NCBI RefSeq assembly: GCF_008087345.1
Contig: NZ_VHIB01000016.1
Span: 1-64,000 of the forward strand
Reading direction: 5' to 3'
DNA: 64,000 nt
Source: Nocardioides caldifontis
GTDB taxonomy: Bacteria; Actinomycetota; Actinomycetes; Propionibacteriales; Nocardioidaceae
Each line of letters opens with the position of its first letter. Positions within the stretch are counted from its first letter, which is position 1. Below, piece by piece: positions 40,839-49,645 of the stretch. The position numbers and the translations under genes are program-made. The notes beneath the pieces are model-generated. The model had not been told where the DNA came from. It saw only the letters and a program-made list of their open reading frames with translations, and did no database searches.

Positions 40839-41915
40839 ATGCAGCCCGTCCACGTATGGATCCGCTCCGAGTCCCGCGGCACCGAGCGGCGTGCGCCCGT
40901 CGTGCCCGCCGACGTCCCGCTGCTGCTGGACGCCGGGTTCGAGGTGACGGTCGAGGAGTCGCCGCAGCGGATCTTCGCCATCGACGAGTACGCCGCCGCC
41001 GGGGCGTCCGTCGTGGGCGAGGGCACCTGGCCCGACGCACCGCACGACGCCTATGTCCTCGGCATCAAGGAGCTCCCCGACGACCCGGCCTCGCTGCGCC
41101 ACCAGCACATCTACTTCGCACACGCCTTCAAGGGGCAGGAGGACGCCCGCCGCACGCTGGAGCGGTTCCGCCGCGGCGGCGGCCGGCTGTTCGACATCGA
41201 GTACCTCACCGGCGAGGACGGCAAGCGGGTCGTCGCCTTCGGCTACTGGGCCGGTTACGTGGGTGCGGCGCTCGGGGTGCTGCACCTCGCCGGGCGGCTG
41301 ACCGCGCCGCTGTCCCCGATGGCCAAGCACGAGCTCGACGCGGAGCTCGAGCGGGCCGGCAAGGACGGCGCCGACGAGCTGCTCGCCCTCGTCACCGGGG
41401 CCCGCGGGCGCTCGGGACGCGGTGCGCAGCGGGCGCTGATGACCGCCGGCCTGCCGATCACGCGGTGGGACCGCCAGGAGACGCGGGACCTGCACAAGCA
41501 GGCGCTGCTCGGCCACGACATCCTCGTCAACTGCGTGGTCACCCACACTCCGACGAAGCCGTTCGTCGAGCAGGCGGACCTCGACCACGAGCGCCGGCTG
41601 CGGGTGCTGGCGGACGTGACCTGCGACGTGACCGGACCAACGAACATGCTCCCGGTGAACACCGAGATCACCACTTGGGAGGAGCCGGTGCGGCGGCTGC
41701 ACGGCGGCGACGTCGGCAACGGCAGCGCGCCGCTCGAGGTGATCGCGATCGACAACCTCCCGTCGCTGCTGCCGCGCGAGGCGAGCGAGGGGTTCAGCGC
41801 CGACCTGACCCCGCACCTGATCGGGCTCGCCGAGGAGGGTGGCCCCTCCGGCCCCTGGCGCGCGGCCGCCCGTGCCTTCGACGAGGCGCTCGCGGGGCTC
41901 GACGCCGGGGCGTAG
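40839..41915 (+). CDS. saccharopine dehydrogenase (lysine-forming type)-like protein
   Basis: A 358-aa AlaDh/PNT-type dehydrogenase resembling NAD+, L-lysine-forming saccharopine dehydrogenase: WIRSESRGTERRAPVVP (substrate-binding RxExRxxERR-like start), GIKELPDDPASLRHQHIYFAHAFKGQ, FDIEYLTGEDGKRVVAFGYWAGYVGAALG, and TCDVTGPTNMLP. It normally acts on saccharopine or a related opine. A CATCCT hexamer 7 nt before the ATG suggests a separate leaderless transcript. It has no obvious partner here; the metabolite may be an unrelated N-substituted amino acid. Confidence 0.82.
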   Translation: MQPVHVWIRSESRGTERRAPVVPADVPLLLDAGFEVTVEESPQRIFAIDEYAAAGASVVGEGTWPDAPHDAYVLGIKELPDDPASLRHQHIYFAHAFKGQEDARRTLERFRRGGGRLFDIEYLTGEDGKRVVAFGYWAGYVGAALGVLHLAGRLTAPLSPMAKHELDAELERAGKDGADELLALVTGARGRSGRGAQRALMTAGLPITRWDRQETRDLHKQALLGHDILVNCVVTHTPTKPFVEQADLDHERRLRVLADVTCDVTGPTNMLPVNTEITTWEEPVRRLHGGDVGNGSAPLEVIAIDNLPSLLPREASEGFSADLTPHLIGLAEEGGPSGPWRAAARAFDEALAGLDAGA

Positions 41916-42013
41916 CAGCCGCTCCCTGATCTCCAGCGATCGATCCGGCGGTCGTCGGGGAGCCCGTGACGCGCTGGGTGCACCAAGGTCTCCCCGTTCC
42001 GGCGTCCGCCGCT

Positions 42014-42048
42014 CCTCCCGGCACCGACCGCGGGTCGGTGCCGGGAGG
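42014..42048. terminator. 16-bp-stem hairpin between convergent genes
   Basis: A perfect 16-bp stem (42014-42029 with 42033-42048) with a 3-nt GCG loop lies midway between the stops of the saccharopine-dehydrogenase-like gene (41915) and the amidohydrolase gene (42065). It is the most stable hairpin noticed in the window and suits a bidirectional terminator. Confidence 0.8.
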
Positions 42049-42064
42049 CTCGGGGGTGCGACGC

Positions 42065-43072
42065 TCAGGCGTCGAGCTTGAGCAGCTTCGCGGCCGTCCG
42101 GCTGCGGATGTTGTCGCGCACGTCCTCGCTCAGCGAGGTCGACTCGATCTGGCCCAGCGGGTCGTAGTGGCCCATGTCGAACGGGTAGTCGGTGCCGATC
42201 ACCACGTGGTCGGCGCCCATCTGCTGCACCAGGAACTCCAGGTGCGGGGCGTCGAAGACCAGGCAGTCGAAGTAGATCTGCTTCAGGTAGGTGCTCGGCG
42301 GGCGGGTGATGTGGTGGCGCCCCTCCGGCCGCTCCTCGTAGGCGTGGTCCATGCGCGAGGAGTAGAACGGCAGGTAACCGCCGCCGTGCACCGCGACCAG
42401 CTTGAGGTTCGGGTGCTCCTCCAGGACACCGCCGTGGATGATGCGGGTCAGCGCGACCGTGGTGTCGAGCGGGTTGCCGATCACGTTGGTCAGGTAGTAC
42501 TTGCGGAACCGCTCACCGCCGGTGAACCCGTTGGGGTGCAGGAGGACGGGGACGTCGAGCTCCTCCGCCTTCGCGAAGAACGGACGGAAACGACGGTCGT
42601 CGAGGTCCATCCCCATCACGTTGGTGTTGATCTCGACGCCGCGGAAGTCGTAGTCCTTCACGCAGCGCTCGAGCTCCTCGACCGCTGCACGCACGTCCTG
42701 CATCGGCACCGTGGCGAGGCCGACGAACCGGTCGGGGTGGTCGGCGACGATCTTGGCGAGGTTCTCGTTCTGCATCTGGGCGAGCTCACGACCCAGCCCG
42801 GGGTCGGCCCAGTAGAAGTAGCCCGCCGGCGCGACCGAGATCGCCTGGACGTCGATGCCCATCCTGTCCATGTCGGCGATGCGGGTCGCCGGGTCGGTGG
42901 CCTGCGGCATGATCGCCTTGACGTGCTCGACCTGGTAGGCGTTCGTCTCGTCGCCGCCGAAGTAGCTGAACGGCTCCATCTCCGGCGCCATCAGTCCCTC
43001 GACCTTGGGCATGCAGTCGGGGAGGATGACGTGGGCGTGGATGTCGATGGTGCGGGGCGTTCCCGTGGCCAT
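42065..43072 (-). CDS. amidohydrolase-2 family decarboxylase/hydrolase (ACMSD type)
   Basis: A 335-aa amidohydrolase-related protein: TIDIHAHVILPD gives HxH, then VPVLLHPNGF, AVHGGGYLPF and GTDYPFDMG supply the further His and Asp metal ligands. The ACMSD/gamma-resorcylate decarboxylase group performs non-oxidative decarboxylation or hydrolysis of ring-derived acids. It is the last gene of the minus-strand operon with the ABC importer and HisD-like dehydrogenase. The ATG is preceded by AAAGG. Confidence 0.85.
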   Translation of the reverse strand: MATGTPRTIDIHAHVILPDCMPKVEGLMAPEMEPFSYFGGDETNAYQVEHVKAIMPQATDPATRIADMDRMGIDVQAISVAPAGYFYWADPGLGRELAQMQNENLAKIVADHPDRFVGLATVPMQDVRAAVEELERCVKDYDFRGVEINTNVMGMDLDDRRFRPFFAKAEELDVPVLLHPNGFTGGERFRKYYLTNVIGNPLDTTVALTRIIHGGVLEEHPNLKLVAVHGGGYLPFYSSRMDHAYEERPEGRHHITRPPSTYLKQIYFDCLVFDAPHLEFLVQQMGADHVVIGTDYPFDMGHYDPLGQIESTSLSEDVRDNIRSRTAAKLLKLDA

Positions 43073-43106
43073 GGGTGCCTTTCTTGTCAGTTCGATGAGA
43101 TGGGGT

Positions 43107-44414
43107 TCAGCGGGTGGCAGGCGCCCACGGCAGCTCGGCGCCGCCGTACTTCGCCGCCCGTACGTCGCCGGAGCGGGCGTGGCCCTCGAAGAGCTCCACC
43201 CGGGCCGTCCGCCCGCACAGCTCCCCCAGCCTCGCGCTGGCGGCCTGGTCGGTGACCTCCTGGTAGGTCACCGTGCGGAGGTACTTCCCGACCCAGAGGC
43301 CGCCGGTGTAGCGGGCGGCGCCACGGGTCGGCAGCACGTGGTTCGTGCCGATCACCTTGTCGCCGTACGACACGCAGGTGCCCTCGCCGAGGAAGAGCGC
43401 GCCGTAGTGGTGCATCTTGTCGAGTGCCTCGCGGGGCTCGCGGGTGAGGATCTGGACGTGCTCGCTGGCGAAGGTGTCCGCCAGGGCGTACGCCGCGTCG
43501 AGGTCCTCGACCACGTGCACCTCGCCGTGGTCGCGCCACGCCGGACCTGCCATGTCGTTGGTCGGCATGTCGGGGAGGACCGCCTCCACGTGGGCGATGG
43601 CCTCGCGGGCCACCCGCTCCGAGGTGGTGATCAGCACCGCCGGCGAGTCCGGGCCGTGCTCGGCCTGGCTCAGCAGGTCGACCGCGACGACGAACGGGTC
43701 GGCGCTGTCGTCGGCCACGACGAGGATCTCCGTCGGGCCGGCGAACAGGTCGATGCCGACCTCGCCGAAGAGCTGCCGCTTGGCCTCGGCGACGTACGCG
43801 TTGCCCGGTCCGGCGATCAGGTCGACCCGGCCGACCGACTCGGTGCCGACCGCCATCGCCGCGACGGCCTGGACGCCGCCGAGCACGAAGATCTCGTCCG
43901 CGCCGGCGAGGTGCATCGCCGCGATCGTCGCGGGCGGGATCTCGCCCCGCAGCGGCGGCGTGCACGCCGTCACCCGCTCCACGCCCGCGACCTTGGCGGT
44001 CACCACGGTCATGTGCGCGGACGCGGTGAGCGGGTAGCGGCCGCCCGGCACGTAGGCGCCGGACGCCACGATCGGGAGGTGCTTGTGCCCGAGGAACACC
44101 CCGGGCTCGGTCTCCACCTCGACGTCGAGCATCGACTCCCGCTGCCGCTGCGCGAACTCCCGCACGTTGGCCTGCACGGTGCGGATGTCGTCGACGACGG
44201 TCGTGGGGAGCGACGCCACCAGCCCCTCGATCTGCGACCGGTCGAGCTGGAAGGACTCGGGCGACCAGTTGTCGAACTTCTCGGAGTAGCGGCGGACGGC
44301 GTCGTCACCGTTGGTGCGGATGTCCTCGATGACGTCACGGACGACCGCCGAGACCGCGTCGTTCCCGTGCGCTGCGGGCGCAGCGCCGGTCGGGCTCTTG
44401 AGCTGGGTGCTCAC
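43107..44414 (-). CDS. histidinol dehydrogenase family protein (HpsN-like)
   Basis: A 435-aa HisD-fold dehydrogenase. The Gln-His pair of the zinc site is in LLSQAEHGPDSPA; other conserved blocks are GAYVPGGRYPLTASAHM, LIAGPGNAYVAEAKRQLFG and ASEHVQI. The start WSPESFQLDRSQIEGL and position in a transport operon, away from any his genes, are typical of catabolic HisD paralogs such as sulfopropanediol dehydrogenase HpsN. It likely oxidises an alcohol twice to an acid. The GTG at 44414 has AGGAG upstream. Confidence 0.82.
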   Translation of the reverse strand: MSTQLKSPTGAAPAAHGNDAVSAVVRDVIEDIRTNGDDAVRRYSEKFDNWSPESFQLDRSQIEGLVASLPTTVVDDIRTVQANVREFAQRQRESMLDVEVETEPGVFLGHKHLPIVASGAYVPGGRYPLTASAHMTVVTAKVAGVERVTACTPPLRGEIPPATIAAMHLAGADEIFVLGGVQAVAAMAVGTESVGRVDLIAGPGNAYVAEAKRQLFGEVGIDLFAGPTEILVVADDSADPFVVAVDLLSQAEHGPDSPAVLITTSERVAREAIAHVEAVLPDMPTNDMAGPAWRDHGEVHVVEDLDAAYALADTFASEHVQILTREPREALDKMHHYGALFLGEGTCVSYGDKVIGTNHVLPTRGAARYTGGLWVGKYLRTVTYQEVTDQAASARLGELCGRTARVELFEGHARSGDVRAAKYGGAELPWAPATR

Positions 44415-44444
44415 GTGGGTGCTCCTGGTGCTGGAAGGGACGGG

Positions 44445-45206
44445 TCAGGCGACGGGCTCGGCGACGCTCATCGCCTTGAGCTTCTCGAGGCGCGCGAGCA
44501 CCTCGGCCTGGAGGGTGGCCACGTTCTTGTCGGTCTGACGACGCGGTCGGGGAAGGTCGATCGTGATGTCCTCGTAGATCAGACCACCGGGCTGGAGCAC
44601 GATGATCCGGTCGGACAGCTCGACGGCCTCGACGACGTCGTGGGTCACGAACACGACGGTCTTCTTCGACTGCGCCCAGATGTCCTGGAGCTGCTCGCGC
44701 AGCCCCCGGGCGGTGATCGCGTCGAGGTGGCTGAACGGCTCGTCCATCAGCAGGAGGTCGGGCTCGACCGCGAACGCGCGGGCGATGCCGACCCGCTGCT
44801 GCATGCCGCCGGAGAGCTGTCCGGGGAAGAAGTCGGCGTTCTTCGCCAGCCCCACCATGTCGAGGTACTCCTTGGCCCGCGACACCGTCGCCGGCGACTG
44901 GTCGTCCTGGACGTACATCATGTTCTGCATGACGCTGCGCCACGGGAGGAGCCGCGGGTCCTGGAAGACGTAGCCCATCCGCGCCGGGCCTCCGGCGTCG
45001 CTGGTCAGGCTGATGTCGCCGGAGGTGTGCTCCTCGACGCCCGAGATGATGTTGAGCAGCGTGCTCTTGCCGCAGCCGGACGGGCCGACGATCGAGACGA
45101 AGGTCTGGCCCTTGACCTCGAACGAGATGTCGTCGAGGACCCGGCTCTCGCGGGCCGTGCCGAGGTTGAAGGTCTTGGAGAGGTTCTGGACGGTCAGGAC
45201 AGCCAT
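44445..45206 (-). CDS. ABC transporter ATP-binding protein (NitT/TauT type)
   Basis: A 253-aa ATPase: Walker A GPSGCGKSTLL, signature LSGGMQQRVGIARAF, Walker B LLLMDEPFSHLD and switch His in VTHDVVEAVEL. It powers the importer formed with the two permeases and the lipoprotein upstream. Family members carry nitrate, taurine, alkanesulfonates, or thiamine/pyrimidine precursors. The ATG has GGGAG upstream. Confidence 0.92.
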   Translation of the reverse strand: MAVLTVQNLSKTFNLGTARESRVLDDISFEVKGQTFVSIVGPSGCGKSTLLNIISGVEEHTSGDISLTSDAGGPARMGYVFQDPRLLPWRSVMQNMMYVQDDQSPATVSRAKEYLDMVGLAKNADFFPGQLSGGMQQRVGIARAFAVEPDLLLMDEPFSHLDAITARGLREQLQDIWAQSKKTVVFVTHDVVEAVELSDRIIVLQPGGLIYEDITIDLPRPRRQTDKNVATLQAEVLARLEKLKAMSVAEPVA

Positions 45207-45255
45207 GGGAGCTCCCTAGCGATGCGAGCGGACGAGGTGGAGTGGGGGCGGGCGC

Positions 45256-46083
45256 TCATCGGCTGTCCCGCCAGCGGAAGGAGCGCTGGATCGCGCGGTC
45301 GAGGACGAACCGGTCGAGGATCACGATGAACCCGACGAACAGCACGACCCAGGCGGCGAAACCGCCGTACCGGTTGGCGTCGTACCAGAATCGGGCCCGG
45401 TAGCCGACACCACCGCCGCCGCCGAACCACTCGGCGAGCAGCACACCGTTCCAACCCATGATGATGGCGAACCGGACGCCGGCAGCGACGTAGCCGGTGA
45501 CCGCCGGGAGCACGAGGTGCCGGACCCGGCGCCCGAAGGGGACGTTGTAGGTCTCGGACATGTCCCGCAGGTCGCGGGAGACGCCTCGCACGCCCTGCGC
45601 CACGTTGATGACGACGAACGGCACCGCGGTCAGGAACGTCGTGATGATCGGGCTCATGTCACCGAAGCCGAACCACATGACGGTGAGGAACGACCAGATG
45701 ATCGCGGGGATCGAGAGGCCGACGAGCACCGGGCTCTCGAGGAAGGCGCGGGAGAGCTGCGAGAGCCCCATCACGACGCCGACGGCGATCCCCACGACGG
45801 TCGCGAGGCCGACGCCGATGAAGAAGCGGTACAGCGTCATGCCGAAGTTCCCGAACACCTCACCGCGGGAGAACTCGTCGACGAGCCGCTCGCCCACCTC
45901 GACCGGACCGGGCACCCGGCTGAACAGCCACGACATGACGACCCAGATGACGACGAACGCCAGCAGGGCGGTCACGCGAGCTGCGGTCTCGGAGGTGAGG
46001 CGCTTCTGCCACTCCGGCGTGCTCTGCTCGATCTCGGTGGTGGAGCGCCGCTTCGTGACGGCGCTTCGCTGCATGGTGGTCAC
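45256..46083 (-). CDS. ABC transporter permease 2
   Basis: A 275-aa NitT/TauT-type permease with about six membrane segments (first near residues 36-55) and an EAA-type loop around SETYNVPFGRRVRHLVLPAV that docks to the ATPase. The GTG at 46083 overlaps the stop of the first permease (GTGA at 46080-46083); ATG 46074 is an alternative. The two permeases are unlike in sequence and probably form a heterodimeric channel. Confidence 0.88.
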   Translation of the reverse strand: MTTMQRSAVTKRRSTTEIEQSTPEWQKRLTSETAARVTALLAFVVIWVVMSWLFSRVPGPVEVGERLVDEFSRGEVFGNFGMTLYRFFIGVGLATVVGIAVGVVMGLSQLSRAFLESPVLVGLSIPAIIWSFLTVMWFGFGDMSPIITTFLTAVPFVVINVAQGVRGVSRDLRDMSETYNVPFGRRVRHLVLPAVTGYVAAGVRFAIIMGWNGVLLAEWFGGGGGVGYRARFWYDANRYGGFAAWVVLFVGFIVILDRFVLDRAIQRSFRWRDSR

Positions 46084-46940
46084 AGCGCGGCCCCCCTTTC
46101 CTCCGGACGCCACGAGAGGAGCCGGGCCTCGGCCTTGGCCAGGACCAGCCGCTCGATGACGAGCATGAATGCGATGAACAGGACGGTCCACGCCAGGACG
46201 GCGCTGATGTCGTAGAGCTGGTACTCGGTGCGGATCTGGAACCCGACACCGTTGCGGCCGCCGAAGACCTCGGTGAGCGCCTCGACCTTCCAGGCGACCG
46301 CGAAGCACATCCGGATCGCGGCGAAGACGAACGGCACGATCGTCGGGATCAGGACCTGGCGCCGGATCTGGGCCGGCGTGCGCCCGAAGGCCTCGCTCAT
46401 CGTGATGAGCTGCCTGTCGACGCCGCGGATCCCCTCGGCGACGTTGAGCGCGACGTACGGCGCCGACACCAGGGCGACCGCGAGGATCGGGCCGAAGTTG
46501 GAGAGCCCGAACACGATCAGCGACATCACCGCGTAGACGATCGCGGGGATCGTGCCGGCGATGGTCACCCCGTCGTGGAAGAAGGCCCGCCAGTAGTTGT
46601 AGCGGCCCATGAGGTAGCCGATCGGCGCGCCGACGGCGGCGGCGACACCGAAGCCGGCGAACGTCTTCAGGACGCTCGCGCTGAAGTCGGTGACGAAGTT
46701 GCCGCTCTCCACGATCTCGACCGCGGACGCGAACACCTCGTGCGGGCGGGGCAGGAGCCGGGAGCCGAACCACCACGACCCGAACTCCCACACCAGGTAG
46801 ATCGCCACCCAGCCGAGCGCGAGCAGCGCGTTGCGGCGCCACCGCCGGAACCTCGCTGTCCGGCGCGCGTCCGCTTCACGGTCGTCTGCCGGGCCGGTGG
46901 GCGCGGCCGGTGCCGCGCCCACCACCATCTGATCAGTCAT
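46080..46940 (-). CDS. ABC transporter permease 1
   Basis: A 286-aa permease with a hydrophilic N-terminus, roughly six membrane segments (first near 36-54) and an EAA-type loop around SEAFGRTPAQIRRQVLIPT. Transport systems of this family usually have one permease gene; two distinct permeases suggest a heterodimer. The ATG has GGAGA upstream. It lies 27 bp after the substrate-binding lipoprotein gene. Confidence 0.88.
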   Translation of the reverse strand: MTDQMVVGAAPAAPTGPADDREADARRTARFRRWRRNALLALGWVAIYLVWEFGSWWFGSRLLPRPHEVFASAVEIVESGNFVTDFSASVLKTFAGFGVAAAVGAPIGYLMGRYNYWRAFFHDGVTIAGTIPAIVYAVMSLIVFGLSNFGPILAVALVSAPYVALNVAEGIRGVDRQLITMSEAFGRTPAQIRRQVLIPTIVPFVFAAIRMCFAVAWKVEALTEVFGGRNGVGFQIRTEYQLYDISAVLAWTVLFIAFMLVIERLVLAKAEARLLSWRPEERGAAL

Positions 46941-46967
46941 CGTCTCTCCTCGATCGGGCGCGACGGG

Positions 46968-48038
46968 TCACTTCTCGAAGATCGTGAAGTGCGGAGCGTC
47001 GATGTCCTCGTCGATGTAGCCGGTCTCCTTCATCAGGTCGAACAGCTCGGTCTCGCTGTCCACCCAGGCCTGGTCCATGTAGGTCGTGTCGACGAACCAG
47101 TCGTAGTTGTCGTTCAGCCAGTTCTTGATGAAGGTCTTCTCCTCGGGGGTCTCCGCGGCGAAGTCCTCGGGGTAGGCCTCGATGATCTCGTCGCGGTGCT
47201 CCGCCCACTCCTGGACGCCGCGGTCCCAGACGTCGATGAGGAACTGCGCCTCCTCCGGGTTCTTCTCCACCCAGGCCTTGCGGGCCACGAAGACGTTGTT
47301 CTGCGGGTGGGTGACGTTCTCCGGGTCGCTGGAGAAGTTCTCGGCGTAGATCTGGGAGACCGACTTGGCGTCGTACAGCGGCTTCACCGCGCCGCTCGAG
47401 AGCTGCTTGATCGAGAAGTCGGGGAGCAGCAGCCCGGCGTCGGCGTCGCCGCGCTCGATGAGCGACGCCGCGTTCTGCGGGTCGGTGACGACGAGCTCGT
47501 AGTCACCACCACCGGCGCGCAGGTCCAGGTCGCAGAACTCGCGGGCGTAGACGCCCCACATGATCGTGATCGAGACGGCGCTGTGCGTCACGATCTTCTT
47601 GCCCTTGAGGTCGCAGATGTCCTTGGCGTCGCTGTCCTTGCCCACCGCGAGGATGCTGCGGTCGGAGTTGAACTTGCCGAAGATCGTTGCTTCGTCGCCG
47701 GTCTGCTCCTCGAGGTCCGGCACCTCGTACGACGAGGCGGAGACGACGTCGGCGTGGCCGCCGGCGTACACACCGAACTCGTCCCAGGACGACGAGGTGA
47801 GGATCTGGATCCCGGCCTCCTCCTCCATCTCCTGCTTGATGCCCTGGGCCTCGAGCCACTTCCAGACGGGGTCCGGTGCCATCACCATGTTGACGACGCC
47901 GTTGGCGTCCTTGGCCTCACCGCCGCCCTCGGAAGCGGCGCCGGGCCGGTTGCCGCAGCCCGACGCCAGCAGGGCGAGGACGCCGGCGGCCGCCACCAGG
48001 CGGCGGCTCGAGCGGGTGTTGAATCGATGTGCGGTCAT
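46968..48038 (-). CDS. ABC transporter substrate-binding lipoprotein
   Basis: A 356-aa SsuA/THI5-like periplasmic-type binding protein. The signal peptide is RRLVAAAGVLALLASGC, with lipobox LASGC; the mature Cys is lipidated and anchors it outside the membrane. The remainder is acidic, rich in Trp, Tyr and Asp. The start is set at ATG 48038, with GAGAGG 6 nt upstream; the longer frame to 48158 has an unlikely hydrophilic extension. First gene of the six-gene operon running down to 42065. Confidence 0.88.
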   Translation of the reverse strand: MTAHRFNTRSSRRLVAAAGVLALLASGCGNRPGAASEGGGEAKDANGVVNMVMAPDPVWKWLEAQGIKQEMEEEAGIQILTSSSWDEFGVYAGGHADVVSASSYEVPDLEEQTGDEATIFGKFNSDRSILAVGKDSDAKDICDLKGKKIVTHSAVSITIMWGVYAREFCDLDLRAGGGDYELVVTDPQNAASLIERGDADAGLLLPDFSIKQLSSGAVKPLYDAKSVSQIYAENFSSDPENVTHPQNNVFVARKAWVEKNPEEAQFLIDVWDRGVQEWAEHRDEIIEAYPEDFAAETPEEKTFIKNWLNDNYDWFVDTTYMDQAWVDSETELFDLMKETGYIDEDIDAPHFTIFEK

Positions 48039-48393
48039 GGCACGCCTCTCAGGAGTTGTTGCTGACGGGGGTCCCGCTGTGCGGGGCGGATGCGACAGGT
48101 CCGAGACTGTGGGTGGCTGTGACCCGTGACACTGCCGGTTGGCGTTGTGCAGAGTCAAGCATTCTGAGCATTTCTTGCATCAGAACGCGGCCCACCGGGC
48201 TCTCCCCCGAGATCCTCGGGGTCGTCGAGCGCGGTCGCGCGAGCTCCAGAACGGGCTCAAGAACTGGGGTTTGCACCCTATCGAGGTGCAGGATCTCGTT
48301 GACACGCGAGAGCCCACCGCCTAGCGTCCCTGTGCATAACTTATGCATCCAGGGTCTGCGGTTCGGCCCTCTGTCTTGGAGCGAGGGGGACTC
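48039..48393. promoter_or_regulatory. 355-bp structured intergenic region between importer operon and lacI
   Basis: No gene was found. Inverted repeats are TTCTGA/TCAGAA (48162-48167, 48180-48185), CCCCGAG-ATC-CTCGGGG (48205-48221), TGCACC/GGTGCA (48271-48276, 48284-48289) and TGCATAA-C-TTATGCA (48333-48347). The first is close to TTGACT on the minus strand (48158-48153), a likely -35 for the importer operon. The region is AT-richer than its neighbours. Confidence 0.6.
48333..48347. promoter_or_regulatory. LacI-type operator candidate
   Basis: TGCATAA-C-TTATGCA is a perfect 7-bp palindrome with one central base, flanked by CCTG and CAGG. It stands 46 bp before the LacI start in a GC-rich genome and is the clearest operator-like element in the gap. 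Autoregulation is the simplest expectation. Confidence 0.65.
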
Positions 48394-49473
48394 ATGGTCA
48401 ACCCGGGCCATGCTCCGGCGGGCGCCGACGGCGTCGTCACCACGCGGGCTCGCCGTGCGCGGCGCGCGGCCACCAGCACCACGGTGGCGGAGGCCGTCGG
48501 GGTCTCCCAGTCGACGGTCTCGCGGGCACTGCGAGGCGATCCCCGGGTCCGCGAGGAGACCCGCCGGCTCATCGCCGAGGCCGCCGAACGGCTGGGGTAC
48601 CGCCCTACCTGGGCCACGTCGACAGAGCCGTCGCCCACGCGCACGATCGGCGTGGTCGTCTCCGACCTGACGAACCCGTTCTTCCCGAGCCTGCTCACGC
48701 CCGTGCACGACGAGCTGCGCATCCTGGGCTACCGGGTGGCACTGTTCGCGGAGCGCACCGACATCCCGACCGGGCAGCAGGCCTTGCACAACCTCCTCGA
48801 CCACTCGATCGACGGAGTGCTCGCCACGACGGCGACGCTCGACTCGCGGCTCACCGAGGCCCTCGGCGAGCGGGACCGGCCCCTGGTGCTGCTCAACCGG
48901 TACGTCGACGGGCTCGACGTCGACCGCGTCGTGGCCGACAACCACAAGGGCGGTGGCGCCGCGGCTCGTCACGTGATCGACCTCGGCCACGAGCGCATCG
49001 GCGTCATCCGCGGGCCGGCGAACACCTCCACGAGCCGGGACCGGCACGCCGGCCTGCTCGCGGCGGTCGACCAGGCGCGGCTGACGCTCGACGACCGCCT
49101 CGTCCACGAGGGGCCGTTCTCCCACCAGTCGGGCTACCAGCACGCCCTGCAGATGCTGCGGCTGCCGGAGCCGCCCACCGCGCTGGTGTGCGGGAACGAC
49201 GTCATCGCCTTCGGGGCGATCGACGCGGCGAAGTCGCTGGGGCTCGAGGTGCCGCGCGACGTCTCGGTCGTCGGCTTCGACGACGTCCCGATGGCATCGT
49301 GGGAGGTCTTCCAGCTGACCACCGTGCGCCAGCCCCTCGACGAGATGGCGCGCGCCGCGGCGCGGCTCCTCGTCGAGCGGCTCGAGTACGACGGCGACCT
49401 GGGCGAGGGACGCGAGCGGCTGTTCGCCACCAGCCTCGTCAGGCGCTCGACGACACAGCCGCCGAGGAGCTGA
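48394..49473 (+). CDS. LacI family transcriptional regulator
   Basis: A 359-aa LacI-type repressor. The [35 protein letters not shown] and hinge GYRPT are canonical; the sensor domain follows with [37 protein letters not shown] and [13 protein letters not shown]. The start is ATG 48394, with GAGGGGG just upstream; an in-frame ATG at 48343 would overlap the palindrome. It likely controls the importer/HpsN-like operon on the other strand. Confidence 0.9.
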   Translation: MVNPGHAPAGADGVVTTRARRARRAATSTTVAEAVGVSQSTVSRALRGDPRVREETRRLIAEAAERLGYRPTWATSTEPSPTRTIGVVVSDLTNPFFPSLLTPVHDELRILGYRVALFAERTDIPTGQQALHNLLDHSIDGVLATTATLDSRLTEALGERDRPLVLLNRYVDGLDVDRVVADNHKGGGAAARHVIDLGHERIGVIRGPANTSTSRDRHAGLLAAVDQARLTLDDRLVHEGPFSHQSGYQHALQMLRLPEPPTALVCGNDVIAFGAIDAAKSLGLEVPRDVSVVGFDDVPMASWEVFQLTTVRQPLDEMARAAARLLVERLEYDGDLGEGRERLFATSLVRRSTTQPPRS

Positions 49474-49562
49474 ATCCACGGGCGGCCTCCCGACCTCGGA
49501 CCGGCCGCCGGGCGCGACCAGTGCTGTGCGTCACAGCCTCACGCCGCGCCCCGGCACCCACT

Positions 49563-49609
49563 ATGTGTGACCACCCATTTCTGGTGCGCCGACGTGGTGC
49601 GCCACACAT
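49563..49609. promoter_or_regulatory. repeats upstream of the second PucR gene
   Basis: TGGTGCGCC occurs twice (49582-49590, 49595-49603), 13 bp apart, and the block is bracketed by ATGTGTG (49563-49569) and CACACAT (49603-49609). It lies about 40 bp before the PucR start, a plausible regulator-binding region. Confidence 0.4.
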
Positions 49610-49645
49610 CGGTGCTCGCGTCGTCCGGGGGCGAACGTTGTCCCC

